Source of the DNA: a virus
Direction: 5' to 3' (one strand)
Virus record (IMG/VR): IMGVR_UViG_3300006802_000194
Coordinates: 1-41,102 of that record
Length of the DNA: 41,102 nucleotides
Part shown: one piece after another, positions 18,101 through 24,583 of the stretch
Position numbering within the stretch: position 1 is the first letter of the stretch
Layout: each line of letters starts with the position of its first letter
Translations under genes and position numbers: made by a program
The notes under the pieces: model-generated
What the model was told of the DNA's origin: nothing
The model's database searches: none
What the model saw: only the letters and a program-made list of their open reading frames with translations

Positions 18101-18548
18101 TAACTACGCCACCCAAAAAGACACGCTCAAAGCCCGCGACAGCCTGAAAGAGCGCGATGATGCTATGAGATTCATCTTAGAAGAGGAGCAAGAGCTGTTC
18201 AGCGGAGCGAGCGCCGAGGGCCTCGACATGGAAGGGCTCAAGAGCCGTACCCTAGCCAACCCGCTCGCGCGCGGATTTCTACAAATGATGGTACTCGCGC
18301 CAAGCTCGAAAAAGCTAGAAAACGCCTTCGACAGCTTCATCGAGCTCACAGAGAAGAAAGAGCAAATAGATATGTTCGCCGCGGGCCCTATGGAGTACGA
18401 AACCGCAATCAATCAGCTGATCAAAGAGCTAGGCGACAAAGAAAAGCTAGATGTGCGCCCGTATGGACAGACTAAAAAGAGCATCGACCTAGAAACAGCG
18501 CTCTTTAAGCACCTACTTCGCAAGGCCCGAGCCCGTGCCCTATCCTAA
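15126..18548 (+). CDS. Giant polyvalent-type protein B with DdrB/ParB-like nuclease-fold domain
   Basis: A 1140-residue protein starting at ATG 15126, with AGGAG upstream; the longer frame from 14994 overlaps gene A in an arginine-rich shadow. Residues 1-146 duplicate the N-terminus of protein A. PDNFETMP occurs at 147 and 457. At about 690-800 lies a ParB-like domain of the DdrB type, with YLVNTNPDATNGPPILTPEG followed by GGNSRVMSL and then LVRVYDPQDDS. In polyvalent proteins this fold is linked to DNA binding, nuclease or NTP-dependent modification activity, but the activity here is untested. The remaining C-terminal third is helical. The last 14 bases overlap the next gene. I consider the ParB-like call good and any specific function uncertain. 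Confidence 0.75.
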   Translation: MSPLNLFKGRTQKYIKRIPKAGGGYRYIYKEHHKGGVGAVEHMKEGAAFKLTFGGQEGHFHIIATQGDKITVKHDELHGPDHKGVEMTKAELSELLTREHRPALEADAKKKRERVERMKRETPRHIGLKQAERQAKEAEARLGEERPDNFETMPESEGESPTSPAQSVEDIDAQLEANEPKLSELSNLQFRLKQARKAPPPKAGKRAKPPEDLFSGLGASREAAVKQGFQLRKPTEAEARLIEEQQAIFDAPPDAKPKPSPELAAIRDQYREAFPEGPAKPFKELFMTGVILEPYTLKHTQATRADIDTGKLAERLSRWEGRSAKRAQKEAAEIRALYIDKMREIELYAADALEHSTTDEQRAEINKLIQGARTKARDYIERFTSGREEGKRNNADNLQAFLKVDLNITRALRELRSKHLEQSSKEAQRQERAILDQNAELRDRKDEIEAQARQPAPDNFETMPESDDYTQQGVALSSKARAELARATGAAMRAGDRDKVRELTERADRDNVHTGDEKIDALFNFYFVEGTRKDLPDGGRTVEHSGRLNGADEQALEDAVKRGVLNVQTAPNGAKVYSLSGERAARSLDSNMTLVTNKGAYTFNYADFSAPNAHEGYPPEQLAEDLIKENDDLPPPKDPARVNAILDELKGLIKENPALAKDPRIAALLGTPEGKEPPKREGREATLFVTGIAGLDPNQKARYKLIEAGDAIASHDPIAFSKRRDYPEGVQERAYHSAKNEQLKVIANAGAKFNPAYLVNTNPDATNGPPILTPEGHALGGNSRVMSLQRVYNQNPEGAKRYKEELKAQAASFGFTAEDIDALEAPMLVRVYDPQDDSTEELRKLVRAMNESKTAGMEGRTEGRALASKLSDNTLKTIKRVLDKAPKDYSLNRFLTKPSKGLDELVGALFRDGIITPESAPKLLRVSDGTLNPQGRDLVQKILVGHVVRDDRILAALDYQTYENLTVVLGKLAAAGLNETQRSALEDAVALYNYATQKDTLKARDSLKERDDAMRFILEEEQELFSGASAEGLDMEGLKSRTLANPLARGFLQMMVLAPSSKKLENAFDSFIELTEKKEQIDMFAAGPMEYETAINQLIKELGDKEKLDVRPYGQTKKSIDLETALFKHLLRKARARALS
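15141..15563 (+). repeat. Direct repeat copy 2: N-terminal domain of polyvalent protein B
   Basis: Partner of 10795-11217, same length with no indel and 40 mismatches by hand alignment. It ends one codon before the first PDNFETMP motif of protein B. Confidence 0.9.
15564..15590 (+). repeat. PDNFETMP motif, copy 3
   Basis: Codes for PDNFETMPE at residues 147-155 of polyvalent protein B, directly after the duplicated N-terminal domain. Followed by an acidic Ser-rich linker (SEGESPTSPAQS). Confidence 0.8.
16494..16520 (+). repeat. PDNFETMP motif, copy 4
   Basis: Codes for PDNFETMPE at residues 457-465 of polyvalent protein B, after the sequence EAQARQPA and before SDDYTQQG. Copies 3 and 4 share the extension PES. 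Confidence 0.8.
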
Positions 18549-18786
18549 CGAACACGCCGCCCGACAACTTGAGCCCGAAGGCTTCGCGCGCTATAGCTCG
18601 CAAGACATAGCCGAGGGCTTACGCTTGATCTTTGGTATAACACCAGGCGGAGAGCTCAAGCTACAATCCATCCGAGCAGATCGAGCCCGTTTCACACCCG
18701 CGCAGTTTAAAGCATGGCTCAAGCGCCGAGGCTATCAAGCCGACATAGAACCCGCCACAGGAAGAGGCCCCCGTGCTAGTGACTGA
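18535..18786 (+). CDS. Small conserved phage domain protein (YPNEHAAR motif)
   Basis: An 83-residue protein from GTG 18535, overlapping the end of polyvalent protein B by 14 bases. The order of motifs is PYPNEHAARQLEPEGFARY, then GITPGGELKLQSIRADRARFTPAQFKAWLKRRGY. I recognise this combination (Y/PNEHAAR, a G-I/V-x-P segment, a Q-x-I-R strand and an FT-x-x-x-AxxWL helix) from many phage proteins, either alone or fused to head or protease-like proteins. Its role is unknown; it may bind nucleic acid or virion proteins. It overlaps the head morphogenesis gene by 14 bases, consistent with coupled expression. Confidence 0.6.
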   Translation: MPYPNEHAARQLEPEGFARYSSQDIAEGLRLIFGITPGGELKLQSIRADRARFTPAQFKAWLKRRGYQADIEPATGRGPRASD

Positions 18787-19816
18787 AGCCCAAGCAATCA
18801 CAAGCGAGGCAATCCGCGACCACTTCGACGCGCTCAGCGTGGAGCTCTTAGGCGCCCGCGCCGCAGGGCTACCCCGCGAGCGTATCGAGGAGCTCATTCA
18901 GCGAGGGCGCTTGAGCATAGACGCGCTCACAGGGCTAGACATGGGCGACCTATCCGAGCCCCTCAACCCTGTACTCTTCATGCGACTACTAGGCACCCCA
19001 TACGCGGAGGCAGACCCGCAGACCCGCGCACAAATGAGAACATGGGCGCTTGATAAATGGGCGCGCGAGCTCCAAAGCCCGCTGAGCGCCCGCATAGAGC
19101 AAGACACGGGCGCCATAGACACGACCCCGCCACCGTTCAGCATAGACCGCCCGCCACCACCCGAGGAAACGAGCTACACACCGACCCCGCGCCCGTTCCC
19201 CTCTTGGCTCAATCAAGCAGAGCAAGCGGGCCTTGTTAGCGCGTATGAGCACACGGGCCGCTTTATCAGAGGGCTAGGAAACACCCTCATAGACGAAGCG
19301 CGCGGGATCATAGCGGAAGAATGGGCAGGCGAGAGGCTACTAGCCACACCCGACCCCGCCAGACGAGACGAAGCGCTCAAGATACTACGCGAGGAAATAG
19401 CCACAGCCACCCTCACCCGAGACACGGCCCAAACCGCCGCCCGACGTATTAGACAGAGAACAGGCGACCTCGCCCGCAACTTTGAGCGGATAGCCGAGAC
19501 AGAACTACAGGCGGCACATAACGACGGGATGCTTTATCAGGCGGCCTACCTTGACGGCGACGAGGCCCGCGTGGCTCGTATCCCCGAGAGCGCCGCTTGT
19601 CGCCATTGTTTGAGGCTCTTTATAGGCCCCGAAGGCCGCCCCGTTATCTTCAAGATTGACGAGCTCGCCGCCAACGGCACCAACGTAGGACGCAAGGCGG
19701 CCGACTATCTACCCACCGCTTATCCCCTGCATCCAAATTGCCGCTGTGATACTATACCCATCAGAGCAGGACAGGCCGCGACCCGCGAGGGCCGCTTGAT
19801 AAAGGAGCCCGTATGA
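18773..19816 (+). CDS. MuF-like/SPP1 gp7-like head morphogenesis protein
   Basis: A 347-residue minor head protein starting at GTG 18773. The C-terminal domain has the family signature: a helix with RIAETELQAAHNDGMLYQAAYLDG, a cysteine pair in ESAACRHCLRLF, and the closing YPLHPNCRCDTIPI. Proteins of this family sit inside the procapsid near the portal and help assembly or are ejected with DNA. The middle contains a proline-rich linker (TTPPPFSIDRPPPPEET) of the type separating N-terminal effector and C-terminal domains. It overlaps the next gene by ATGA. It marks the return to head genes after the metabolic and polyvalent block. Confidence 0.85.
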   Translation: MLVTEAQAITSEAIRDHFDALSVELLGARAAGLPRERIEELIQRGRLSIDALTGLDMGDLSEPLNPVLFMRLLGTPYAEADPQTRAQMRTWALDKWARELQSPLSARIEQDTGAIDTTPPPFSIDRPPPPEETSYTPTPRPFPSWLNQAEQAGLVSAYEHTGRFIRGLGNTLIDEARGIIAEEWAGERLLATPDPARRDEALKILREEIATATLTRDTAQTAARRIRQRTGDLARNFERIAETELQAAHNDGMLYQAAYLDGDEARVARIPESAACRHCLRLFIGPEGRPVIFKIDELAANGTNVGRKAADYLPTAYPLHPNCRCDTIPIRAGQAATREGRLIKEPV

Positions 19817-20520
19817 GGACACTAGGCCGCTTTAATCTCGTCAAAGCAGAGGCAAACCCCGACCAACCAAACACCGCGCGCATCCAGGGCGTTATCTCTA
19901 CAGATGACACCGACCTCCAAGGGGAGAGCGTCGCGCAAGGCGGGCTTGACTTCGACTACTTCCTTAAAAAAGGGTGGCTCAACTACGATCACAAGGCAGG
20001 GATCGAGAACATTCTAGGCTATCCGCTCAAAGTAGAGCGCAACGGGAACAAGACACATTTAACGGGCGTCTTGTTGCTAGATAAACCGCTGGCGCGCGAG
20101 ATATACGACACCGCGCAGAGCCTCGCCAAAGCAGGCGCCCCGCGCTCGCTAGGCTTTAGCGTAGAGGGCCACGTTATCGAGCGCGACCGCAACGACCCCA
20201 AACGCATCACCCGCGCGAAGGTCATAAACGTCGCAATCACCCCAAGCCCGATCAACCCGCAAACACAGCTCGAGCTCCTCAAGAGCCTGGTGGGCTACCA
20301 AACACCAAGCGCCACGGGCCCAGGGCTCGCGGCTCTCGTACCCCAACAACTAGACCCCGTTTTAAGCTCAGCAGACAGCCGCGCTCTGAATGGCTTGTAT
20401 GATGAACGGCTCGCTAGTACAATAAAGGGGCTTTATGCACAATTCCCGAGCGTCGATCTCAAGGACATACTTGACGCCGCCCACACCATCACACAGCAAA
20501 CAGGAGAGGCCCGCCAATGA
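19813..20520 (+). CDS. Prohead maturation protease (HK97/U35-like)
   Basis: A 235-residue serine protease that trims scaffold and capsid proteins during head maturation. Probable catalytic residues are His60 in GWLNYDHKAG and Ser116 in RSLGFSVEGH. NVAITPSPINPQTQ near residue 140 matches the strand that closes the active site in this family. The C-terminal 75 residues lie outside the protease core and contain VGYQTP (160-165) and LAALVPQQLDPVLSS (172-186), closely matching the N-terminus of the major capsid protein. That tail may be a self-cleavage region or a docking segment. ATG overlaps the upstream stop and the gene is followed by a probable scaffold gene. Confidence 0.85.
   Translation: MRTLGRFNLVKAEANPDQPNTARIQGVISTDDTDLQGESVAQGGLDFDYFLKKGWLNYDHKAGIENILGYPLKVERNGNKTHLTGVLLLDKPLAREIYDTAQSLAKAGAPRSLGFSVEGHVIERDRNDPKRITRAKVINVAITPSPINPQTQLELLKSLVGYQTPSATGPGLAALVPQQLDPVLSSADSRALNGLYDERLASTIKGLYAQFPSVDLKDILDAAHTITQQTGEARQ
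20290..20370 (+). repeat. Capsid-like segment in the protease tail
   Basis: Codes for VGYQTP and, after a short insert, LAALVPQQLDPVLSS. The same order of motifs occurs in the major capsid protein (21152-21247). Codons differ between the two genes (for example CTCGTACCCCAACAA here, CTCGTCCCGCAGCAG there), so the similarity is kept at protein level rather than being a recent DNA copy. Confidence 0.8.
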
Positions 20521-21089
20521 ATCGCGCCGACCTTATTGATATGCTCATGGACGCGGGCGTAAGTCTCGCAGACGCGGAGCGCCGCGCAGATGAGCAAATG
20601 AATGACCTAAACCAACGCGAGACGCTCGCTAAGAGCCTCGATGCGCTCAACGAGATCGCAGAGCGCCAGGCAGAGGCCGAGGCCCTCGAGGCCGCGCGCA
20701 TCGCAGAGGCTCACGCCGACGGCGAGGCGTCTTTCGCGGAGCTCATCGCCCCCGCGCTCGACGCTATGCTCTCAGAGACACGCGCACAAAATGAGGCTCT
20801 CTGTAAGGGCCTCACGGGCGCGCTCGAGCTTCTCAAGGGCCTCAAGAGCGAGCTCAAGGAGCTCAAGGCCCGCCCCGTCGCACAGCCTACGGCGCAGCCT
20901 CTCGCGAAGAGCGTTGACTATATCCCCGCACCAAGCGAGGCAGCGCCAACCTCCGACGCGCGCGACGAGTTAATCAAAGCCCTCACCTCACCATCTAACA
21001 GCGAGCGCGCTTCTGAGATGCTTCAGGCCGCCGCACTACTCGAGAGCGGCGCAAACCCCGCAGACATTCGGGCCCGTTTCGGCCTTTAA
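20517..21089 (+). CDS. Probable scaffolding or capsid assembly protein
   Basis: A 190-residue, highly charged, alanine- and glutamate-rich protein predicted by eye to be mostly helix (RADEQMNDLNQRETLAKSLDALNEIAERQAEAEALEAARIAEAHADG). A long Leu/Lys helix (ALELLKGLKSELKELKARP) is followed by a proline-containing linker and a short helical C-terminus. Position between prohead protease and major capsid protein, size and composition are typical of scaffolds, which are removed during maturation. No sequence signature proves it. ATG overlaps the protease stop (ATGA). Confidence 0.6.
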   Translation: MNRADLIDMLMDAGVSLADAERRADEQMNDLNQRETLAKSLDALNEIAERQAEAEALEAARIAEAHADGEASFAELIAPALDAMLSETRAQNEALCKGLTGALELLKGLKSELKELKARPVAQPTAQPLAKSVDYIPAPSEAAPTSDARDELIKALTSPSNSERASEMLQAAALLESGANPADIRARFGL

Positions 21090-21109
21090 TTAGGAGAAAG
21101 CAAAAGCAT

Positions 21110-22495
21110 ATGAACACGCAAGCACTCGTCAATGAGCTCAAGAAGGGCTCCGTAGGCTATCAGACTCCACTCGTCCCACAGGGCGGCTCACAGGTGGCCT
21201 CTAACCTCTCGCCACTCGTCCCGCAGCAGCTCGAGGCGACTCTTTCAACCGCGACCTCAAGCATGGCTGATCTCAAGCTATGGCCTATGATGCAAAAGGT
21301 CATGGCTCAGAATACCGTGGTTGAGTTTAATCGCGTCCTGAGCCACGGCGCCGAGCACTCTCCCTTTATCGGTGAGGGTGGCTTAGCTCCGCTCAACCGT
21401 GCGACCTACGAGAAGGTGGCCACTCAGATCAAGTACCTCGCAGAGCGCCGCGAGATTACCGACCAGGCTAATCTTGTCACCCTCAACGGCCCAAGCCCTG
21501 ACGCGCTCGCAGAGGAGACAACCCGCGGCACCGAGGCGCTTTTACGCCGCGTGGAAAAAGAGCTCTTCCACGGTGACAGCTCAGTCAATGATAACGCATG
21601 GGACGGGATCATCAAGCAGATCAAGGACGGCGGCAACACCTCCGACCTTCGCGGTAAGGCTGTCACGCCTGACTATCTCCAAGAGGTCTTAGGCTCACTC
21701 TACAGCGCGCCGTTCTATGGCATGGCGTCACATATCCTTGTGACTCCCCGCGTCCTCTCTGAGCTCATCAAGCAGACCGTCTCATACGGGCGCCATGATC
21801 AGATCATGCTGAACAACGGCCGCGTAGACTTCGGCTCTAATCAGATCAGCATCAGCTCGCCTTATGGTATGGTTCCCGTCGTGGCTTGCCCCTTCATGGA
21901 GCGCCATGACCGCGTGGCACCCGCGGCGGCATCAAGCGCCGTCTACGAGGGCTCTGTCGTTACTCCAACCATCAGCGTCGCGGCGGCGGCGGGACAGAAC
22001 GCGGCTTCTAAGTTCGTCGCGGCTGACGCGGGCGTCTACACCTACCGAATCGTTCCAGTCGGCCCGAACGGCGTGGGCGTTCCTGTAGACACCGTGGGCG
22101 TATCCGTTGCCGCGGGCGATCAGGTCACGTTCACCATCGCGAACAGCGACGGCCGCGCGACCGTTGACCATTACCGCATTTACAGGAGCGCACCCGACGC
22201 AGCAAGCGCAGACGGCGCGCTTCTCGTTGGCGAAATCCGTAACGCTAACGGCTCAACCGCGTTCGTGGACAATAACGACAACATCGCGGGCGGCTCTGAT
22301 ATTCTCTTGGTCAACAACAGCGCTGATCACATGGTTTACTATCAGATGCTCTCGCTCATCCGTCGCCCTCTCGCTCAGGTGCGCTCGACCTTCCCGTTCA
22401 TGCTCATGATGTTCGGGGCCCCCGCGGTCAAGCTCCCCTCTAAGATGTGGGCGATTCGTAACGCAGGGATCAACCCCGCGCAGGGCCTCCCATAA
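21110..22495 (+). CDS. Major capsid protein, HK97 fold
   Basis: A 461-residue capsid subunit. The N-arm contains VGYQTP (15-20) and LSPLVPQQL (33-41), the latter corresponding to the LVP segment that opens the HK97 core. FIGEGG, the spine region ATQIKYLAERREITDQ, and EETTRGTEALLRRVEKELFHGD follow. At about 283-403 there is a beta-rich insertion (YTYRIVPVGPNG, VDHYRIYRSAPD) resembling a fibronectin III or Ig-like domain. The C-terminal RRPLAQVRSTFPFMLMMFGAP returns to the core. A strong ribosome site (TAGGAGAAAG) precedes the ATG. Codon use differs from neighbours: no ATA isoleucine codon was seen, in line with very high expression. Confidence 0.88.
   Translation: MNTQALVNELKKGSVGYQTPLVPQGGSQVASNLSPLVPQQLEATLSTATSSMADLKLWPMMQKVMAQNTVVEFNRVLSHGAEHSPFIGEGGLAPLNRATYEKVATQIKYLAERREITDQANLVTLNGPSPDALAEETTRGTEALLRRVEKELFHGDSSVNDNAWDGIIKQIKDGGNTSDLRGKAVTPDYLQEVLGSLYSAPFYGMASHILVTPRVLSELIKQTVSYGRHDQIMLNNGRVDFGSNQISISSPYGMVPVVACPFMERHDRVAPAAASSAVYEGSVVTPTISVAAAAGQNAASKFVAADAGVYTYRIVPVGPNGVGVPVDTVGVSVAAGDQVTFTIANSDGRATVDHYRIYRSAPDAASADGALLVGEIRNANGSTAFVDNNDNIAGGSDILLVNNSADHMVYYQMLSLIRRPLAQVRSTFPFMLMMFGAPAVKLPSKMWAIRNAGINPAQGLP
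21152..21247 (+). repeat. Capsid N-arm segment shared with the prohead protease
   Basis: Codes for residues 15-46 of the capsid protein, VGYQTP through LSPLVPQQLEATLS. See 20290-20370 for the partner segment. The preceding residues also resemble each other (NELKKGS here, LELLKSL in the protease). Confidence 0.8.
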
Positions 22496-22528
22496 GGCGC
22501 CCGCTTAGCTCTCTAAGAAAGGTCTAAA

Positions 22529-22807
22529 ATGTACCGCTCAAAGCGTTTCCGAAACGGTCAAATCTCTATCGCGGGCGAGCTCGCCACGATTGAAGAATAC
22601 CAAATCACTAGCGCCTTGAGCGACGCACAAAAGGCCCATCTTGAGAGCTCGCCCGCGTGGATGCTCATCGAAGAGCCCACGCGGGAACCATCCCCCCGCG
22701 CCACCTCTGAGGAGGAGGCGCCCGAGCCTGTTAAGCAGGCCGAGGCCCTGGAAGAGAAGCCCAAGCCCAAGAGGCGCGGGCGCCCTCGCAAAAAGGCCGC
22801 CGAATAA
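22529..22807 (+). CDS. Small head-associated protein with AT-hook-like basic tail
   Basis: A 92-residue protein. The first 50 residues (RSKRFRNGQISIAGELATIEEY, then SALSDAQKAHLESSPAWMLIEE) look like a compact conserved domain seen in small proteins next to phage capsid genes. A glutamate- and proline-rich linker leads to KPKPKRRGRPRKKAAE, with RRGRPRKK matching the AT-hook consensus for the DNA minor groove. An AAAGG element lies before the ATG. A capsid-vertex or internal DNA-contact role is inferred from position and tail. TAATG overlap with the next gene. Confidence 0.55.
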   Translation: MYRSKRFRNGQISIAGELATIEEYQITSALSDAQKAHLESSPAWMLIEEPTREPSPRATSEEEAPEPVKQAEALEEKPKPKRRGRPRKKAAE

Positions 22808-23751
22808 TGAGCGCGCTAGGGCTCAGAGGCTACGGGCCCGAGTGGCTCAAGCAGACCTACCTGCTAGGCGTCGATCTTACGCTTGACGATGGTAGCCCAT
22901 ACCCTGACGAGCTCTTTACAACGGCCCTCGATCAAAGTGAGCGCGCGATAGCTTCTGAGCTTGGCTTGACCTTACAGCCGCAGACCTACCAAGAGCGCCA
23001 CGACCGCGAGCCCGACGGCGTGAGCGGGTGGTGGCCTATCAGGTCACGACAGCGCCCGCTTTTAGCCGTCGATAAGCTCTCTATCGTTTACGGTCGAAGC
23101 ACAACGCGCTCAGAGCTCCCGCCTGAATGGGCTATCATCACCGAGCAAGACGCGGGACAGATTCACATAGTACCCACGACAGAGGGCGCAAGCTCTTACC
23201 TGGTCGCGGGCGGTATGCCTGTCATCTTAGGGCTAGGTGGCCTCTCACAAGCGTTCTATGTGCCCGCATATTTTGAGCTCACCTATCAAGCGGGCTTCCC
23301 CCTCTACACAGGCGCCGCGACAATCGCCCAAGGGCAGAGCTCAACAAGTATCAGCCTACCCGCAACACTCGAGCGCCCATACACGGCGACCACAAGCGCG
23401 GGCAGTATCAGCGCGCGGCTCTATGATTCTATCGAGATCAGCCTAGACAGCCCCGCGCAGGCAGACACGCCTTTAACTTGGCAGGTGGACACAATGCCCC
23501 CCGAGCTAATCAGGGCTATAGCGCTCAAGAGCTCTAATGTGGTGCTTAATATCGCGGGCGACCTAATCGCGGGCGCAGGTATCGCGCAATTATCTACGAG
23601 CATGGACGGCTTGAGCCAGTCTATCGCGACAACGGCGAGCGCGACAAATGCGGGCTATGGCGCGAGAATCTTACAGTATGAGCGCGAGCTAAAAGAGCTC
23701 ATGGGCACACTCAAAGCGACATATAGGGCGCTCAACTTCGCCGCGCTCTGA
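22807..23751 (+). CDS. Head-tail adaptor (neck) protein
   Basis: A 314-residue protein at the first neck position after the capsid genes. The N-terminal part (LTLDDGSPYPDELFTTALDQSERAIASELGL) resembles head completion/adaptor proteins that bind below the portal. YFELTYQAGFP and later PPELIRAIALKSSNVVLNIAGDLIAGAG also fit adaptor proteins of contractile-tailed phages. The C-terminus is a helix (ILQYERELKELMGTLKATYR). The assignment rests on order, size and this pattern. The stop is followed by GGAGG for the next gene. Confidence 0.65.
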   Translation: MSALGLRGYGPEWLKQTYLLGVDLTLDDGSPYPDELFTTALDQSERAIASELGLTLQPQTYQERHDREPDGVSGWWPIRSRQRPLLAVDKLSIVYGRSTTRSELPPEWAIITEQDAGQIHIVPTTEGASSYLVAGGMPVILGLGGLSQAFYVPAYFELTYQAGFPLYTGAATIAQGQSSTSISLPATLERPYTATTSAGSISARLYDSIEISLDSPAQADTPLTWQVDTMPPELIRAIALKSSNVVLNIAGDLIAGAGIAQLSTSMDGLSQSIATTASATNAGYGARILQYERELKELMGTLKATYRALNFAAL

Positions 23752-23761
23752 GGAGGCCCCC

Positions 23762-24583
23762 ATGATTCTCGCAGGACGCGCGCCCGTAAAGCTTCAACCT
23801 CGCGCAGATTTTAAGCCCGAAGAGTTTAGAAAGCGCATCTTCTCACACGGCCTTAATGTCAGGTGGGAACAGGCCGCAGAGTGCCCTTGTAACCAACCCG
23901 CGCAGAGCGGCGGCTTTAGCGCGACGTTAAGCGGCGCGCAACACGGCGAGCGCAGGCGCTCAGATTGCCCCGCTTGCGACGGGCGCGGCTATATCTACCA
24001 CAGCCGCCAAACGATCAAGGCGATAGTCACAGGCGCCCGCAAGACAGATGAGCGATTCAGCCAAGTAGGGGGCTCAGAATACCCCGAGGCCACAGTAGGT
24101 TTCACGCTATTACCTGAGCACCTAGCGGGCGCCTTTGATCGCTTCACTTTATTAGACAGCGAAATCGTTTATCGACAAACGCTTACGCGAGGCACGGGCA
24201 CAATAGACACGCCAAGGTATCCCATCATTCAGCGAACGCACGACTTGACGCCCGCCCCGCTGACCTTTGGCGTGAGATATTGCATGACCTCAGATATAGA
24301 GGGCAACGTAGACCCAAGCGCCCACAAGCGCACCGAGGGCGAGCACTTCACAGTAACAAGCCTGGGCGCGCTCGAGTGGATAGACAGCCCACCCGCAGAG
24401 GGCGCGCGATATAGCCTCGAGTATTACACTCACCCCGCCTATATTGTACAAAGCACCCCGCACAGCATAAGAGACAGTTACATCAATTTTAAGGCCCCCG
24501 CGCCCTATCATGTCACGCTCCCGATATACGCCGAAGCGCGCCTAGAGTTTTATGGAGCTCCCGAGGTAGCGGCCGATGTTTAA
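23762..24583 (+). CDS. Neck protein with Cys-rich zinc-ribbon-like motif
   Basis: A 273-residue protein. Near the N-terminus it carries WEQAAECPCNQP (Cys41, Cys43) and, 26 residues later, DCPACDGRGYIYHSRQTIKAIVTGA (Cys69, Cys72). I have seen this combination in neck or connector proteins of tailed phages; the second pair resembles the CxxCxGxG element that binds zinc. The remainder is beta-rich. GGAGG precedes the ATG with good spacing. It lies between the adaptor and a tail-completion-like gene, fitting a head-tail joining role. The 3' end overlaps the next gene by eight bases. Confidence 0.65.
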   Translation: MILAGRAPVKLQPRADFKPEEFRKRIFSHGLNVRWEQAAECPCNQPAQSGGFSATLSGAQHGERRRSDCPACDGRGYIYHSRQTIKAIVTGARKTDERFSQVGGSEYPEATVGFTLLPEHLAGAFDRFTLLDSEIVYRQTLTRGTGTIDTPRYPIIQRTHDLTPAPLTFGVRYCMTSDIEGNVDPSAHKRTEGEHFTVTSLGALEWIDSPPAEGARYSLEYYTHPAYIVQSTPHSIRDSYINFKAPAPYHVTLPIYAEARLEFYGAPEVAADV

